Part shown: piece after piece, positions 31,940 to 44,899 of the stretch
Layout of the letters: each line of letters begins with the position of its first letter
How positions within the stretch are numbered: the stretch's first letter is position 1
From: Spinellus fusiger
Taxonomy: Eukaryota > Mucoromycota > Mucoromycetes > Mucorales > Phycomycetaceae
NCBI GenBank assembly: GCA_025094145.1
Contig: JALLLS010000050.1
Coordinates: forward strand, 186,001 to 250,000
DNA length: 64,000 bases
Direction: 5' to 3'
The notes under the pieces: model-generated
Seen by the model: the letters and a program-made list of their open reading frames with translations, nothing else
Database searches by the model: none
What the model was told of the DNA's origin: nothing
Translations under genes and position numbers: made by a program

Positions 31940-34900
31940 TTAATTGTTTCTTTTACTCCCTAACCATACACATCCTATCTTATTTCTTGTTCCCTTATTT
32001 TCTTTTTCTTTTTACCTCTATTTTACTCTATTTTACACTACTCTTCTCTTCCTTGTTCTTTTTGTGCACATGTTAATATCCCCGTTCTCGAAAATAGTGT
32101 AGATTTGTGTCAGTTTTGTGTTTCTTCTATAGTAAATATCTCAAACAAAAACAGCTTTGGTACTTTATTCTGTTATAAGATAATAAAGTTATTACAACCC
32201 ACATAACATGCACATTTATATAAATATAAATTTATATTTATATTTATATGCATTCATATACATTTATACTAATGTTCACACTTAAATTTACAAGATGTGT
32301 ACATGTGCATGGAAACCCACTTGCATAAACACATTCTGTAATAGCTCTTGGACGCTTGTTTTCTTTGAGAAATGAATTTCTGGAATCACAAAGTTAATGT
32401 GGACTATAATTTGTAGGTCATTCGAATGTCCGCCATGAACTAACGCTAAAGACCCTTGGGAGCAAGTCAAAAACTCACTTTGCGTTCTGCTGTTCTACAC
32501 ACGTTTTTGACGATTCAATGAAAGTACACTATGCAAATGTCAACTTTCTCTCTTTAAACAATAAACTGGTGGGTTGGTTTGTTAGTTAGTTAGATGAATG
32601 GATAGATAGGAGTGTTTATTAGATACAGTAGTTATAAATAGTATTCTATAAACTGTGGGCTATTCCAAGGCCATTTTCTACTGCTTCTGAGTAGTAGAAT
32701 AAGGCGTATTGCTCTCTGGTTCTGCTCCCATTGAGTGTTTCAACTTGCATCCACAATCTACACACTTTACTGTGTATCGGACATTGAGAAGGCGGACTCC
32801 CAGGTGCCCTCACTTGATGATTTTCTCTCAAGGCACGTGAAGTACAAGTCTCCGCACTAGACGATCTATAGTTAGCCAAAGGATGGGTATGAAAGAGTCA
32901 ACTGTTTCTGATAGGAACAACAAGATAAAGGCATCATTATAGAAGAGATAGACACAAACATTATCGACCCCAACCATAGCTACGGATAGAACAGAATAGG
33001 ATACATTGGAGGACCCTTCCTATTTTTCATAGTATTATTTCACTCTCTCACTCTCTCTGTAGGTGTGGGTGAGTCTATACTTGTTCTGATGGCTGTGAGT
33101 CTATGGCTGTGGGTGTTTTTACTTAAGAAATACAAATAAAGTAAAGTGTATTTTGGTACGCCTAGGAAGATGGGAAACAGCTGTGCCAAATGTCACTTTG
33201 CCAAATCAAGCAAAATCTTTAGGCTCACATTGGCTATTGAGGCCATGGAATGGTTTCACGATATTAAACTGTGTAAACGATAGTGATGATCAATATTAAC
33301 AAAGTTGGCCAACCTATCGAAGAAAACAGTTTTACTCTGATGTGCTATTTTACTCCTATTCTTATGGCTTAATAGAGTAAAATAGAATAAAAAGGATGAA
33401 TGAGTCATTATCGCCAATGATTCGATGTCTTGACAAGCCTTCACTTCTCTTATTATTTTTGGGGAGAAGAAAGAGGAGAGCAGGATGACCTCCGATTCTA
33501 TATCCACTATTGATCGAATGCATGGCTTAGCCTTTGGTGTAGCGATACCAGAAAAGGCTATATTTGTAGACGGATCTTGTTGGGTTTATGCTTTTTACTT
33601 TATTCGAAAAGAGCTTACAATATAAATATAGAATCATTTTTCTGCCTTGTAAATAACTGCGGTGATGTTGGTTGGATAAATGATCATCCTTTGTAGTATC
33701 TGTGGACTATTATTATTACAACTAGAACTGTAATTATAGTTATTACCACTACTTACCACAACTGTAATTATTATTGGCGTCATTACACTTTCTTTTTATA
33801 ATTATTGGTATTATCTCTTTGCTTATTTGTTTGCTTGGTTATACTATTGATGGTGACTACACGGAAGAAGGGTGGATAAATGGATAAATGAATGGATAGA
33901 TAAAAAAGACATTTGTATTGCTGGGGCACTTCATTAGAGCCAATAGAGAAAGAAGCCTATTTACAAACGAGAAAAATAAAAGACAATGGCACTGTTTTAC
34001 TGATTTCATATATAAGAAATGAAACCATCCGAGAACATTTGACTTATTTCATCCAAGAAGCTTAATCCATAATGAGTGGTTGCTAAGAAGGTATTTCTTT
34101 ATTTCTTTATTATTAACATCCTCAATATCACACAAAGAAACAGTAGTGTTTGTTGGTGCACATCTGTACATAGGTAACGGTAGATGAGCAGATTATTCTT
34201 TGTGATTCTGTCATCATTTTTTATGGCTACTTAACGTTTTAATAAATTAGAGCGGACTTTGTCTTTTTCTATACTGAAATACACCCTACTTTCTTTAGAA
34301 ATAAATAAAGCACTCAATAGAAGTGTCTGACTCGTAACAGACAAAGGCTTGACTTTTGCTGATAATGTTTTTCAGTAGATAAAAGAAAGATACACTGAAG
34401 CATCTACTGAATAGCTCCACTATTGCTTAGAGCTCAGAAACAGTCATCATCAACAGAGTGTATCAACACCTACCTGGCCTGAGCTATGAACTTTCTTTTG
34501 AAAATGTTTTGAAGTATGCCTCAGATCTATACACCATTCACTTAAAATAACGAGACATATCTAATAAAATGTGTTTGTTTGTTATTGATAGGTGTGGGTA
34601 GGTGTTATTGCTGCTATCATTCTAGGGAATATAGAAAATAAGAGAGTTGCCGGCTCCATCTTATGTCCCACTTCCGCACGTGTAACACTATAAATATGAG
34701 GTGGTATTTATTATTTGTAAACTTCATTTCCTGTAATGTGCCTAGCTCAATACAAAGGAATCATCCAGAGATCATTTATTCTATAGAATCTATAAATGGG
34801 AAATTATGGAAACCTTAAACAAGACTTCTTTAGAATGGTGATGTATTGATGTTGGATGAGCCAACATAATTTAAACAGAAAGAACAAGTAGCAATAGTAA

Positions 34901-35589
34901 AGTGGTACTAGTCTTGAAATGTCTACAGTTGTGTACAGGCCTTCGATAAACATAAAGTCCGATTCTGACATTGTGCTAACCCTCGGCATGAATAATAACA
35001 TGAGTGAAAGAATAGACCACCCATACCAGACAATCCTCCTTTCATTGTTAAACCTATAGATAATAGCAATAGAGTCATAATAACATACTAGAAGAGAGGC
35101 AATAAGAGACCAAGAAAACAGCGCCTTACAGAGATAAAATCAAAGTTAAATAAGTGTGTTGATCAGCCAGTAAGTAGGTTTGGTCTTTATACGAAATCAG
35201 TCCTTATTATGGGGTGGTCATCTACTCCCTCGGAATCACTTTCAATTCTACATAAGAGGGATATATCATAAGATCAGTGGGTCTAAAATAAATTCACATT
35301 GGTGCTGTATTCCACTGATTAGCCACTAAGATGTATTCTCTCATCCCAGGAGTTGTTTACATGGACCTACTACCAGAAATGTGTGTGAGTTTATGTGTCC
35401 ATTTTAATACTTTGTATGGCTTTGTATCTATCTTTTGTTTTATTATATCATCCCACTGTAAAGTAAATGGTTAGATACAGAAAATAAAAGAAATAGGGTA
35501 TTTAAAAGTGGCAATGCCATCGTATAACATTGTTTCAATACTCACACACAAACCTAGCCTAGAAAACGTGCTGAAGTCTGCAGAGTGCA
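31940..35589. other. Gene-poor region, 3.6 kb
   Basis: No supported gene. A minus-strand frame at 32646-32879 ending in VENGLGIAHSL looks compositionally protein-like, but it lacks an ATG and a usable acceptor, so it may be a decayed exon. (atataaat)-type runs lie at 32215-32275. No tRNA, rRNA or CRISPR-like array seen. Confidence 0.4.
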
Positions 35590-36590
35590 GAAAGGGGTAG
35601 TATAAACTTTAATAAATTCACTACACACCCAAAGATTCTTCTGGTTTTTAAGCAATGATATATTCCTTTTACATCGTTGAAAATAATTGCCATTTATAGA
35701 ATATCTCACTATTAAATTGTATTATCAATAGAATATATTGATGAATAAAATTGTTTATTGTAATATTATAGGTAATGATATATTATGTACTATAGCTACT
35801 GCTGTTCTAGGTGTATTCCTTCATAGCAATAGAATCCACACCTTAAAATCCCTGTGCTTTATTCTTGTGAGATAGATAACTATGCTTGGGAGTATACCCT
35901 AGAGATCCTAGACACCCTAGACAGTATAGAAGACTACTTAAGACTGACTTGAAAGTAGTCTTTACTCACCCAATAACAATACAATGACTGTCTTGTGGAT
36001 TACAATGAGCTCAAGCCCAGATGAAAACATTGCTTACCTTTTTATCACTAGAATAGTCTTTGGTAGTGTCTATCACCTCCTTCTATTGTTTTACTTTGTT
36101 AATAATAGTACATTACCTTGATTAGTTATGCTCATCTTGACGAGTATTTGAGTGTTAAGTTGTATAGGCAGTGTGGGAAATAACAAAAGGATGGGATTAT
36201 CAAAACAAATAATAACGTTGTATCTATTATTTTAGTGATGTATACACTAGCCTCCACTCATAAAATTCACAAGTCAAACAATTGACACTCTATTTGCCTT
36301 GAACCTAAAGGACAGTATTAGACACAATACTTAGTTCTCATTAAGCACCACTGTTAATACCAGTTACAATAACATAGTTACTGAAGTGATTATGAATACT
36401 GAGTCAATAAACGAATACACTGTTCTCAACACAAGTGATTTTGGTTCTATTTTATGGACAATGACCACTAGAGTTAATTCTGTGTGTGTCTTATAATAAA
36501 TATCTCTCAAGTAGTGCTATACTACAAATACTGTGGGCTTAAGGATAACATATTATGTTAAGAGAAGAATATCATGAACTGAGTTCTAAT
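35590..36590 (+). repeat. Dispersed repeat family, copy B
   Basis: Same orientation as copy A (17260-18375) and closer in sequence to the inverted copy C (59612-60530). B and C share ttgacgagtatttgagtg and aacgttgtatctattatttt almost exactly. B lacks a stretch present in A and C near its left end (ctatggaactgtgtttaaaa). Confidence 0.85.
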
Positions 36591-38955
36591 ATCAGAGGAA
36601 TATTGTGATTGTATTCTCCGTTGGTTTCCTTTTATGTCACAACAATATTTGAGTCTATAGCTCAAATGTTTCTTGTGTGATTTAGTTGAAGCATAACTTG
36701 GTTATTCTTATAGTTTAAGTACTTAAGTCTTAGTACAAGAGAAATAATAAGTTGAATAAGAAAAGATGATATCTACACCACACAATGATCATTGTTATAA
36801 TCTAAAGTTTGATTTTCTACTTTTGAACACACTATAATAAAAGTATATCTGAGATATAGTTAAAGTCCATCTCTATTGAACTGGTGACTAGGCTTGATAG
36901 ACCTATTTTTTATTTATTTAATTTACAAACAGAAAAAAGGTGCAGATGATAACATCCAGTGATATACTATGAGAATAGAAATAGTTGATCCATTGTCATT
37001 CTTAAATCAAATCGAGTTTATAACTGAGATAAATAGAATACACACTATCATTCAAAGTAATACTGATTTGCTTGCATTATTTTATTTCTCATACACCCAA
37101 ATATATATTTGATGGTTGTAACATTCACCAAGAGTATTTAAATAAGGTAGATAATCATTATTAAATAATTAGATATAGAAGCATTTACAGGCATAGATGC
37201 TTTCTGTAATTGTAAATAATAATAATAATAAAAAGGGTTTGTTATAAAGCACAGCATGGACCCTCTTTCTTTTTCTGATAGATGACCAATAGCTCTTACT
37301 GCACAAGCCACTCTCTATAGTACAGGTTATTGGCGTTACAGCCTTGCTGATCAAATGGTTATCAATGTATTCTATTCCAAACTAAGTCTATAGTGTCTTT
37401 GAGCCAAAATACAAGTGTTCTATATCCTGTTTTGTATGTCTTGTGTATTCGATAATGCACATGCATATCTTGGCAATAGATCGCATGGCTTTTATGAAAC
37501 ACATGTCTATGCCTAAAGAATGCCCTGAACCAACCATAGTTAAAACAGTAGACATGGCAAGCCAATCATGGACAAGAAATATTTCTAGTAAAGAAGAGTT
37601 ACACTTTTTTTAGCCACTCAAATAACAATCACGGGGTTCTCTAATTTCCCTGTTCTATAGAAGAATGATTGTCTTTCCAGCATAATGGTTAAAGAGTCTT
37701 ACAAAACTCAGATATATTCTTGGGTGTACACACTATTCCACTCAGTCTAAAATGCCTTATGACGTCCACTTTTTCAAGAAGATCTTGATGAGTTCTACAT
37801 TGAACAAAGATGCTTGGCCATTGGTTAGAAAAGAAAAGAGAAAGAAGAGAAAAAAAGCTTAATACGTATTTAATGTTCATAGCGAGTTAATAGTAAGGAA
37901 AAGGAAGGAAGGACAATAGAATCTATTGTATTCAATGCCACAAACCTTTATTTAAAAATAAAAATAAAAATAAAAATAAAAGCTAAAGGCGTGGGCCAGC
38001 AGACTAGCTAATTACAGTATTATTGTATAACTCCAAAGGGTAAACTGAACGAAATACACTATTTCCGGAAATTAATGGGACACCTCAAAAAATAATGAGT
38101 GCTGTAGTGTTGGGCACGTATGATCTTACTGGGGACATGTAGGGCCTTGCGAGATTGGCTACTGACACACGAATAGAGCAGAAAGAGTGGGGATTGGGGA
38201 TGTCTTTTTGCAAGTGTGAGGGTGTAGTAGTGTGGGGAGGCATAGGCAAAGACAAGGGCAAAGTGACAGGACGGGAAGCAAACAGGGTTTTGGATTGACT
38301 ATGGCATTTGGTTCAGATCCAGAACAGAACCAACGAAAAGGAACGAAACACAAAGAAAACAGGTTGGGATCAAGAGACAGTCCACCCTCCAAGTCGATGT
38401 AAGCCTATCTTGTTGATACTCCAGAAAGTAGCTTGAATCAAAGTCTTTTGATTAAAGAAGTAGAAAAATACACTTTCTATACTAGTTGCTATCTTATTCA
38501 CTATGACGTGGAATCCTTTTTACTTGTCAATGCTAATGGTGCCTTCACCAAACCTCCAAGAAGATAAGGTAGTCACACTACATTGTCTCACATCATGTAT
38601 TTCATAGCGTTGGAAATAGCCAGACCTGGCCGCCTATTTTGGGAGAGCCTATTGTAGTAATTCTATATATGTAGAATGCAGAAATTATAAATAGAGGGAA
38701 TAGATGCACCCTTTGCATCTTTGAGAAATATACTTTATAATTCCAAACAGTACACTTTTTTGCTTAAGAACCTCAAACAATAGTTATTTTGAGCTATAAT
38801 ATAATTTTATGTTATATGGTGAAATTAAAATTAACATCCTCATTTATAAAGCACTTTTGCCTTGCTTTGATACAATGCACGTGTTAAGTTGTAGACTTTC
38901 CCTGAATATGAATGAATGAATTCAAAGATTTGTGTTTTATTAAAGTGAGGGGATT
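36591..38955. other. Gene-poor, repeat-derived region
   Basis: 38300-38610 retains similarity to 18640-18980, so copy B seems to be interrupted by about 1.3 kb that is absent from copy A. Minus-strand frames at 37169-37880 and 38159-38392 have no recognisable domain. An (aaaat)n run lies at 37953-37981. No RNA gene seen. Confidence 0.4.
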
Positions 38956-40067
38956 TACAGTCCTAATGTAATAAGTGACTAGACAAGAAATCAATTATTA
39001 TTTTCTATTTTATTTTGAGAAATAAAGGTATATTTATTAGTCAAAGATGTTCATAATAAAATATTCATGGAATAAAATAACACAAGATTTAGAGTAGTTT
39101 TTCTTTAGATGATTGTCTACATTCTTATTATAAAGAATATTGCTCAGTACTTTGTAGCAAAGCCTTTATTTTTCATCAGTGGGGCACCTCTTTGGCATGC
39201 TATCCACTAAATTTTCCATAAATTCATTTGGGATTTTCTGCTATTTACTACGCAAACATCGTTCAAGCTAGTTTGCATTGGTTATGCTTGTTTGACACAG
39301 ATTGATCTTCTTTTCAAGATAATCCCACATATGCTCAATTGGGTTAAGATCTGAACTTTGTGCAGGCCAAAAATCAAAACATTCAATCACACATCTCTTT
39401 TGTTTGTACCATCCACTCTATGTTCCTGTATGGCAAAGAACACTGTCTTCTTGGAAGAGCATGGTCTTATTGAGGTTCTCTTACAGTTTTTGAAACCAAG
39501 GAAGAAAGTATTTAGTAATTAAATTGACATACTTGTCTTGATCAACTAATCCCTCTAAGAATACAGGAGGTCCTATACCTTCACGCCAAAAGCAAACCCA
39601 CACCATGACTGAACTCTTGCCATACTTGTATGTTCTTTGCGTATAACGCTCCTCATACCTTTCACCTTTCTTACTGAGCACTCTAGTCCTTTTATTATTG
39701 CTCACAACTGTAAAACGAGACTTATCAGACCAAACGGTATTACTCCACCTCTCCACTGGCCAATCAGCCTTGTTTTTACACCATTCCAATCGTCTTTGCT
39801 TGTGAGTAAGTGTCATACGAGATTTTCTTGATAATTAGCATGTCTATTCTATTGTTCTATGATTCGACCTCTAATAAACATAGCATGCTCTCTTCTTTTG
39901 ATAGGAACCTCTTCATGCTCCTGGCTAATATTTGACTGAATTTTCATTGACTAAAGTCATCTTTTGAATAAGTTATAAAAGAAAAGAAAAAAGACCTCTA
40001 TTTTATTTTTGAAGAATAAGAAATAGAAATCTATCTTTTGTTTAGTCACTTATTACTTGGGACCATA
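38956..40067 (-). mobile_element. Tc1-type element with degenerate TIRs
   Basis: The left end at 38956 (tacagtcctaatg, then taataagtgactagacaag) and the right end, inverted at 40067 (tatggtcccaag, then taataagtgactaaacaaa), form imperfect inverted repeats of about 50 bp bounded by TA. The roughly 1.1 kb between them carries a Tc1 transposase pseudogene on the minus strand. Size and layout fit a non-active Tc1 element. Confidence 0.75.
39150..39950 (-). pseudogene. Tc1-type transposase, dead copy
   Basis: Minus-strand order: MTLTHKQRRLEWCKNKADWP, then VWSDKSRFTV (first-Asp block with the usual Glu of DES changed to Lys), then SSVMVWVCFWREGIGPPVFL. After a stop at 39483 it continues FQEDSVLCHT (second Asp), SSDLNPIEHMWDYLEKK (third acidic residue) and KRCPTDEK near the C-terminus. 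At least three stops break the frame. It is only distantly similar to the IS630-like element at 1.3 and 57.8 kb. Confidence 0.88.
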
Positions 40068-40238
40068 TCTATAATTATAATACATCAATACTACTTACTA
40101 TTTTATATTAATATATGATTCTCTACTTATTTTGTCAATAAGAAAGAAAGAAATATAATAGTCTATCATGAATAATAACAGTATAAATAATATAAATAAT
40201 AAGAGATATCGGTCCTAAGTTTATTCAGGAATAGTCTA

Positions 40239-43200
40239 TCAACTGTTTTCTCCAGGTACACTTTCCATGTACTGACGCCGAATGAGTTCCAGACTCAAAG
40301 TGGATGAAGAAAGACCTTGTGGATGAGCAAGATTCAATAAATTAACAGCACGCAAAGAATGGGCCTCATTGTTTTGTAAACTGATGCCTTGGTTCTCATT
40401 TTCAAAAGATTGGAATTGACTCATACGCCTATAGGGCTGGGTGCTTGAATGATAAGGTAATGTTTGGTTGCGCTGCAATATACCACGACTTGTTGTTTCT
40501 GTTGCTTCTGTAGCCAGCACGCCAGAAGAATCATTAGAATAGATCCTTTGTAAAGGAAGTGTATTTTGACGCTTTGGAAAGTTGTGATCTATATTTTCAG
40601 CTACAGTCTCTGTACTATGAGTACTCTTGAAGATAAAATTGGTTGGAAGCGAGCAGCGACGCTTATTAAGAATGGATTGACGATAGTCTTCTAGGGATTG
40701 AGGACGATACACCTCAGGCACTGACATTCGCCTTGCCATAACATGAAGATGACTTGTAGACTCTACTTTATAGAGAGAGGTTGATCTATTATCAAAATGA
40801 TCTGACATTAGAGTTTCTCTTCTTGTACGGAGAGAAGTAGGAGACCAAGATGCGTAAATATCAGCAAGTTCAAAAGTGACATTGAGTTCTGGTGATGAGG
40901 TATTTTCTACTGACTCAGAAATCTCTTCTACAAGATGTTTCTCTCCCCCAGGGTAAATACTACTTTTACGACTAGAGGCCATAGGCTGTTTCTCATAGGT
41001 GTGATGAGAGTCGTTTGTTTGAGAAAGGTGTTCTGTTTGTTGGTGCCAGTAGTTGTCTGCATAATTTACTTTTACAAGTTCAGAGCGCTCATCATCGACA
41101 TCATTATATTGAGTCATTAATCGAATAGGGAGCATGGTCACCGGTATATCTTCTGTATTCTCATCTATGGGCTGTAATTCATCACTAAATAATTCTCCAT
41201 TGACACTATCTTCTCCCAGTGTCTCAAATGTCATGGAATTACCACCTATGGTAGTTAGTTGTGTTCTTTGATGGTCAGTGTGTGATGGATCTCCTTTAGA
41301 TATATTCTTTGATTTGTTGGAAAGATCCTTCATAGGTATATTGTGTTTTAATATCTCTTCTGATACATGACTGTGGGCCATTGGCGGAAATACACTAGGA
41401 AGAAGGTGTTCTACATCTTTGTGTACCATAGGTACGTGTAACTTTGAAGAGAGAGCAGGATCTTGATATTGCTGACTGAGGTCCTCTAATTGACTTTTGA
41501 TATTTGCTGGTATATCTAGGAGGATAGTTTCATCCGCTCCCGAGGGTCCATCAGTACCACGAACAAAGGATAGAAGATGATGGATACGACGACCATAGAA
41601 ATATTGATATATCAGGGTTAAAAATGGTAAAGGAATTAGCACAAAAGACTGAATATGTCCACCTTTGAGATTCAATACAATAATCATAATGACTTGAAAG
41701 AGGATCACAGAAGTCATGACAATCTGGAACAATACGGGCCACATCTTTCCTCCACTCTCTATCTTGGTGATGTAAATGTAGGTCAACATGTATTTGTAGA
41801 CTACGGTGGCAATTGTAAAGTAAATCAGTGCAAATGGAAGCACAAGAGGAGCTATTGCACTATAAATAAGAGCAATAGTGAAAAAGAAGAGTAATATATT
41901 GTAATTTTGTGCATAGTCGAATTCGGCTGGTTGTGCAAGTTCTCGAAGTCGACGGGGACTAGGACGTGTGAGGAATTTGTTGAGTGTAATAGTGAGGAGT
42001 GGCATGAGTTGAATAAGTTCAATGGTTATACCGAGTCCTTTGATGCATACATAGTTAATCCAAAACGTAGAAACATCGGCAATGTTTTTGGCAAGTTGGA
42101 TCATGTATTCAGTGATCCCTTCATTTTCAGCCAATGCACCTGAAACAATAAGTACTTTGAGCTGTCCATAAATGCCAATGAGGATAGAAGTCAATGTAAA
42201 CACAAGCAAATTGTTGATGATAAAGAAAAAGTAAAGTTTGGTGAGCACTTTACGATTGAGGGTTGTTTTTGTACGATAGCCTTGAAGTTGAGAGAGATAT
42301 CTGAAGAGCATAGGCAATACAAAAAAGAAAACAGCTGTCATTATAGGGGTGAACCAAGCTTGGATCACACCCACAAGGATCTTATGATCTGCAATAAACA
42401 CTTCTGCGTTGGGGAAAAGGCGTGTTACGTTTACAATATTCGAAGCAGCTGAAAGAGCACCGACAGGAATCATCCATGCAAACACAAACACAACATAAAG
42501 TAGTCTTCCAATCCATCGTTTGATCTTTCTTTTACTATTATCCATAGGCAAGTTCTGCCATATAAGATCATTGGGCGGGGACGCAAGGCTGACATTTGAG
42601 TTGAGTATCTTTGTGAGGGTGTGGTATGTTTCATGGGCCCATTCTATTTTCTTGAAAGAAACCCAACCATAACTAGCATTCTTTGTGTCAGACTGATGTG
42701 CTCTTTTAATATCCTGTTCAAGATCATGGACACGCTTTGTAAAGTGATAGATAGCATCCACTTTCCTACCAAAGCAGGTAATTCCCATAGAGACAGTAGG
42801 CCGTTTCTTTACTATTTGCTTACCATCTAACCATAGATGAGTGCCTATAAAAAGATAGATGCTTACCGCTCAGGTAACTTGCCAAGGTATTCTCCAATTG
42901 ACATACTGCCTGATCATGCCTTTTTCTTAGTTCAGTCAGAGTTGCATTATGATGGCCTATCAGTGTCTGTTGCATGGGATGTGGCAGATGAAATGTCTCA
43001 AGCCACTGCTTCAATTGACTGTCTGTGCGCATTGCCTTTGGTATTTCTCCTATGAATAATGTCTTGTCGGAGGGAATTTTTGTTCTGTGAAGGTACTTTT
43101 GCCGCATCTCTATCAAGTCACACGAAGCACGGTACATTCCCCACTGAATGACAAGGGAAAATAGCCATGTGGCTGCAGTGGGTGACCAGTACCACCCTGT

Positions 43201-43811
43201 GTCTGGATTGGCCGTCAATTTGCCATTCAAATAATTGATACCAGAAATGGACAGAAAGTCAAGCCCAGGTGCTGGTGGCCAAACCCTTTTCTATAATGAG
43301 ATAAATATTTAACCATAGAACTTACCCTGTGTATTTAGTAGCCACTATATTGATAGGCAAAAGGACACAGAGACCCGCCACTGTCATAAAGGCAAGAATG
43401 CGTCTTAGTAGCCTCAGAAACATCAAGAACAAGACAGCATCAGGACCCATACGATCCATGAGCAACGTATCAGATGTATTGAGAATAGGTAGTATCCAGT
43501 CAAACCAACCAGATCCGAGCAATGGAGGGCGTTGACTAATAAGAATAATATCAAATAGTAAGAGACCTATTGATTGACATTCTTCTCTTTCTCCCTTTCC
43601 TTTCTATACAAAGGAAGAAGACTTACTCTGGAGTAGAGAATTTAGTTTTTGGAGCATAGACAAGGGTATGCCGTGGTCTCATCCAACTAAAGGCCAAGAT
43701 CACAGCAAAGGCTATGGCTAGATTTACACCAAGTTGTATGCCCATTGATTGCAATGTGAGGGTTGTATCCTGCTTCTTTTGATCATCAAGGGAGATATAA
43801 ATACTACTCAT
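40239..43811 (-). CDS. OSCA/CSC1 (TMEM63-type) stress-gated cation channel, 1133 aa
   Basis: Four minus-strand exons join in phase: 43811-43627, 43535-43326, 43285-42867 and 42826-40239. Family order is clear. An N-terminal membrane helix (QLGVNLAIAFAVILAFSW) and the PGLDFLSISGINYL region come first. Then comes the cytoplasmic loop with RPTVSMGITCFGRKVDAI, then the RSN1_7TM block with many hydrophobic helices (FVFAWMIPVGAL, FFFVLPMLFRYLS, YFFFIINNLLVFTLTSI). CSC1/OSCA proteins are calcium-permeable channels opened by osmotic or mechanical stress (established). About 400 residues of Ser/Thr/His-rich cytoplasmic tail follow the last helix, longer than in many relatives and likely regulatory (inference). 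Cellular site is probably plasma membrane or ER. Confidence 0.94.
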
Positions 43812-44034
43812 AGCATGAAAACAGTAACTATAATAATAAAGGACAGTAATGGATGAACCCCCTTAAAAAGAATACTCAAATCCAGGTAAGAGAAGACTTC
43901 TAAGGAATGAATAAATAGATGAATAAATAAACGGATAAATAAATAAAGGACAGCAGACAAATAGGAAATACAAATCTATCGCTGTAAAAAAAAGAGAAAA
44001 AGAGAGAAAGTGCGACAAACACACTTCTTCCTTC
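43812..44034. promoter_or_regulatory. Divergent promoter, channel gene and DUF1769-like gene
   Basis: Only 223 bp separate the two outward-facing start codons. The segment holds tandem gaataaataaa-like units and a gaaaaagagagaaag tract just before the plus-strand start. A shared bidirectional promoter is inferred from spacing alone. Confidence 0.5.
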
Positions 44035-44649
44035 ATGCCCACTTGCTCTTCTCTTTCTCTGCGTGTTACCGTCGGTTCTTCAGTGGATACACTCCGCCCT
44101 TACACACTTCAGCAAGGCAGTCAAGCACGTATTCAGAACGAATTCTTTGATGGCTATGTGGCAGTGCTTCTAAAAGGCTATGGACACTCGCCCTACTTTG
44201 ATACCAATAGCGACACCTTTTGTATCAAAGTAATGGGTCGCTTCCTCAAGCCATATACAGCTGACACTATTGTGTTTGGAAATGAATTCGATGCCCCCTT
44301 AAGATTACCCATGGGCTCCTCCATAGCACTGAAATTTGCAACGTGGTTTGATCCTGGGTTAGAAGCTGATCTCTATTCAGAACATCCTTATGCTCTTAGT
44401 CCTCTTCTTGTGACAATGAACCGATTAGCTCTTCAGTCTGCTCCTCTTCCAGATTGGCCCTATGAAGAAGGACAAGCAGTGGAGGAGAATACTAAGCTTC
44501 TTGATCTTAATCTTGATCTTGATACTGCTAAAGCACGCAGAACCTTCTTTACTACTCCTCAGCACAGAGAAGAGGTCCTCATCAACGACCAACAAGTGTG
44601 GTCGATGGACTTTTGTAATCCATATCTTGACTTTTTAAATGTAGTGTAA
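44035..44649 (+). CDS. DUF1769-like fungal protein, 204 aa
   Basis: A single exon from MPTCSSLSLRVTVGSSVDTL. The core matches the pattern of fungal DUF1769 proteins as I recall it: FCIKVMGRFLKPYTADTIVF, FGNEFDAPLRLPMGSSIAL, then WFDPGLEADLYSEHPYALS and PLLVTMNRLAL. These proteins are short and soluble, of unknown biochemical function. The C-terminus (WSMDFCNPYLDFLNVV) is acidic and aromatic, as in relatives. It ends 250 bp before the stop of the convergent aminotransferase gene. No signal peptide or membrane segment. Confidence 0.85.
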   Translation: MPTCSSLSLRVTVGSSVDTLRPYTLQQGSQARIQNEFFDGYVAVLLKGYGHSPYFDTNSDTFCIKVMGRFLKPYTADTIVFGNEFDAPLRLPMGSSIALKFATWFDPGLEADLYSEHPYALSPLLVTMNRLALQSAPLPDWPYEEGQAVEENTKLLDLNLDLDTAKARRTFFTTPQHREEVLINDQQVWSMDFCNPYLDFLNVV

Positions 44650-44899
44650 TCTTTTTATATTATGATACTGACTAGGCTTGCTAGTACAAAGTGTGTCTAC
44701 CAGTCCTTGAGATAGATGTGCTTCGCTATTGGGATGGACAGGTAAAGAGACACATTCTCCGTCCTGTTTCTATTGTTTGAGTACTAACACAATGCACTCC
44801 ATTAGCCACTGCGCTTTATTGCCAAGACAAAGGATAGCACAGCAACATTCTTTATTGTTCAGTTTCAATTGGAAAAAGATGTAGACCAAGAGTGAGTGT

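Noticed and set aside
32646..32879. Minus-strand frame ending VENGLGIAHSL
   Set aside because: It has no ATG at its start and an in-frame stop just upstream with no acceptor between. At most it is a decayed exon.
37362..37565. Minus-strand frame with many His, Tyr and Phe residues
   Set aside because: Starts with ATG but is short, isolated and without recognisable motif; it lies in repeat-derived DNA.
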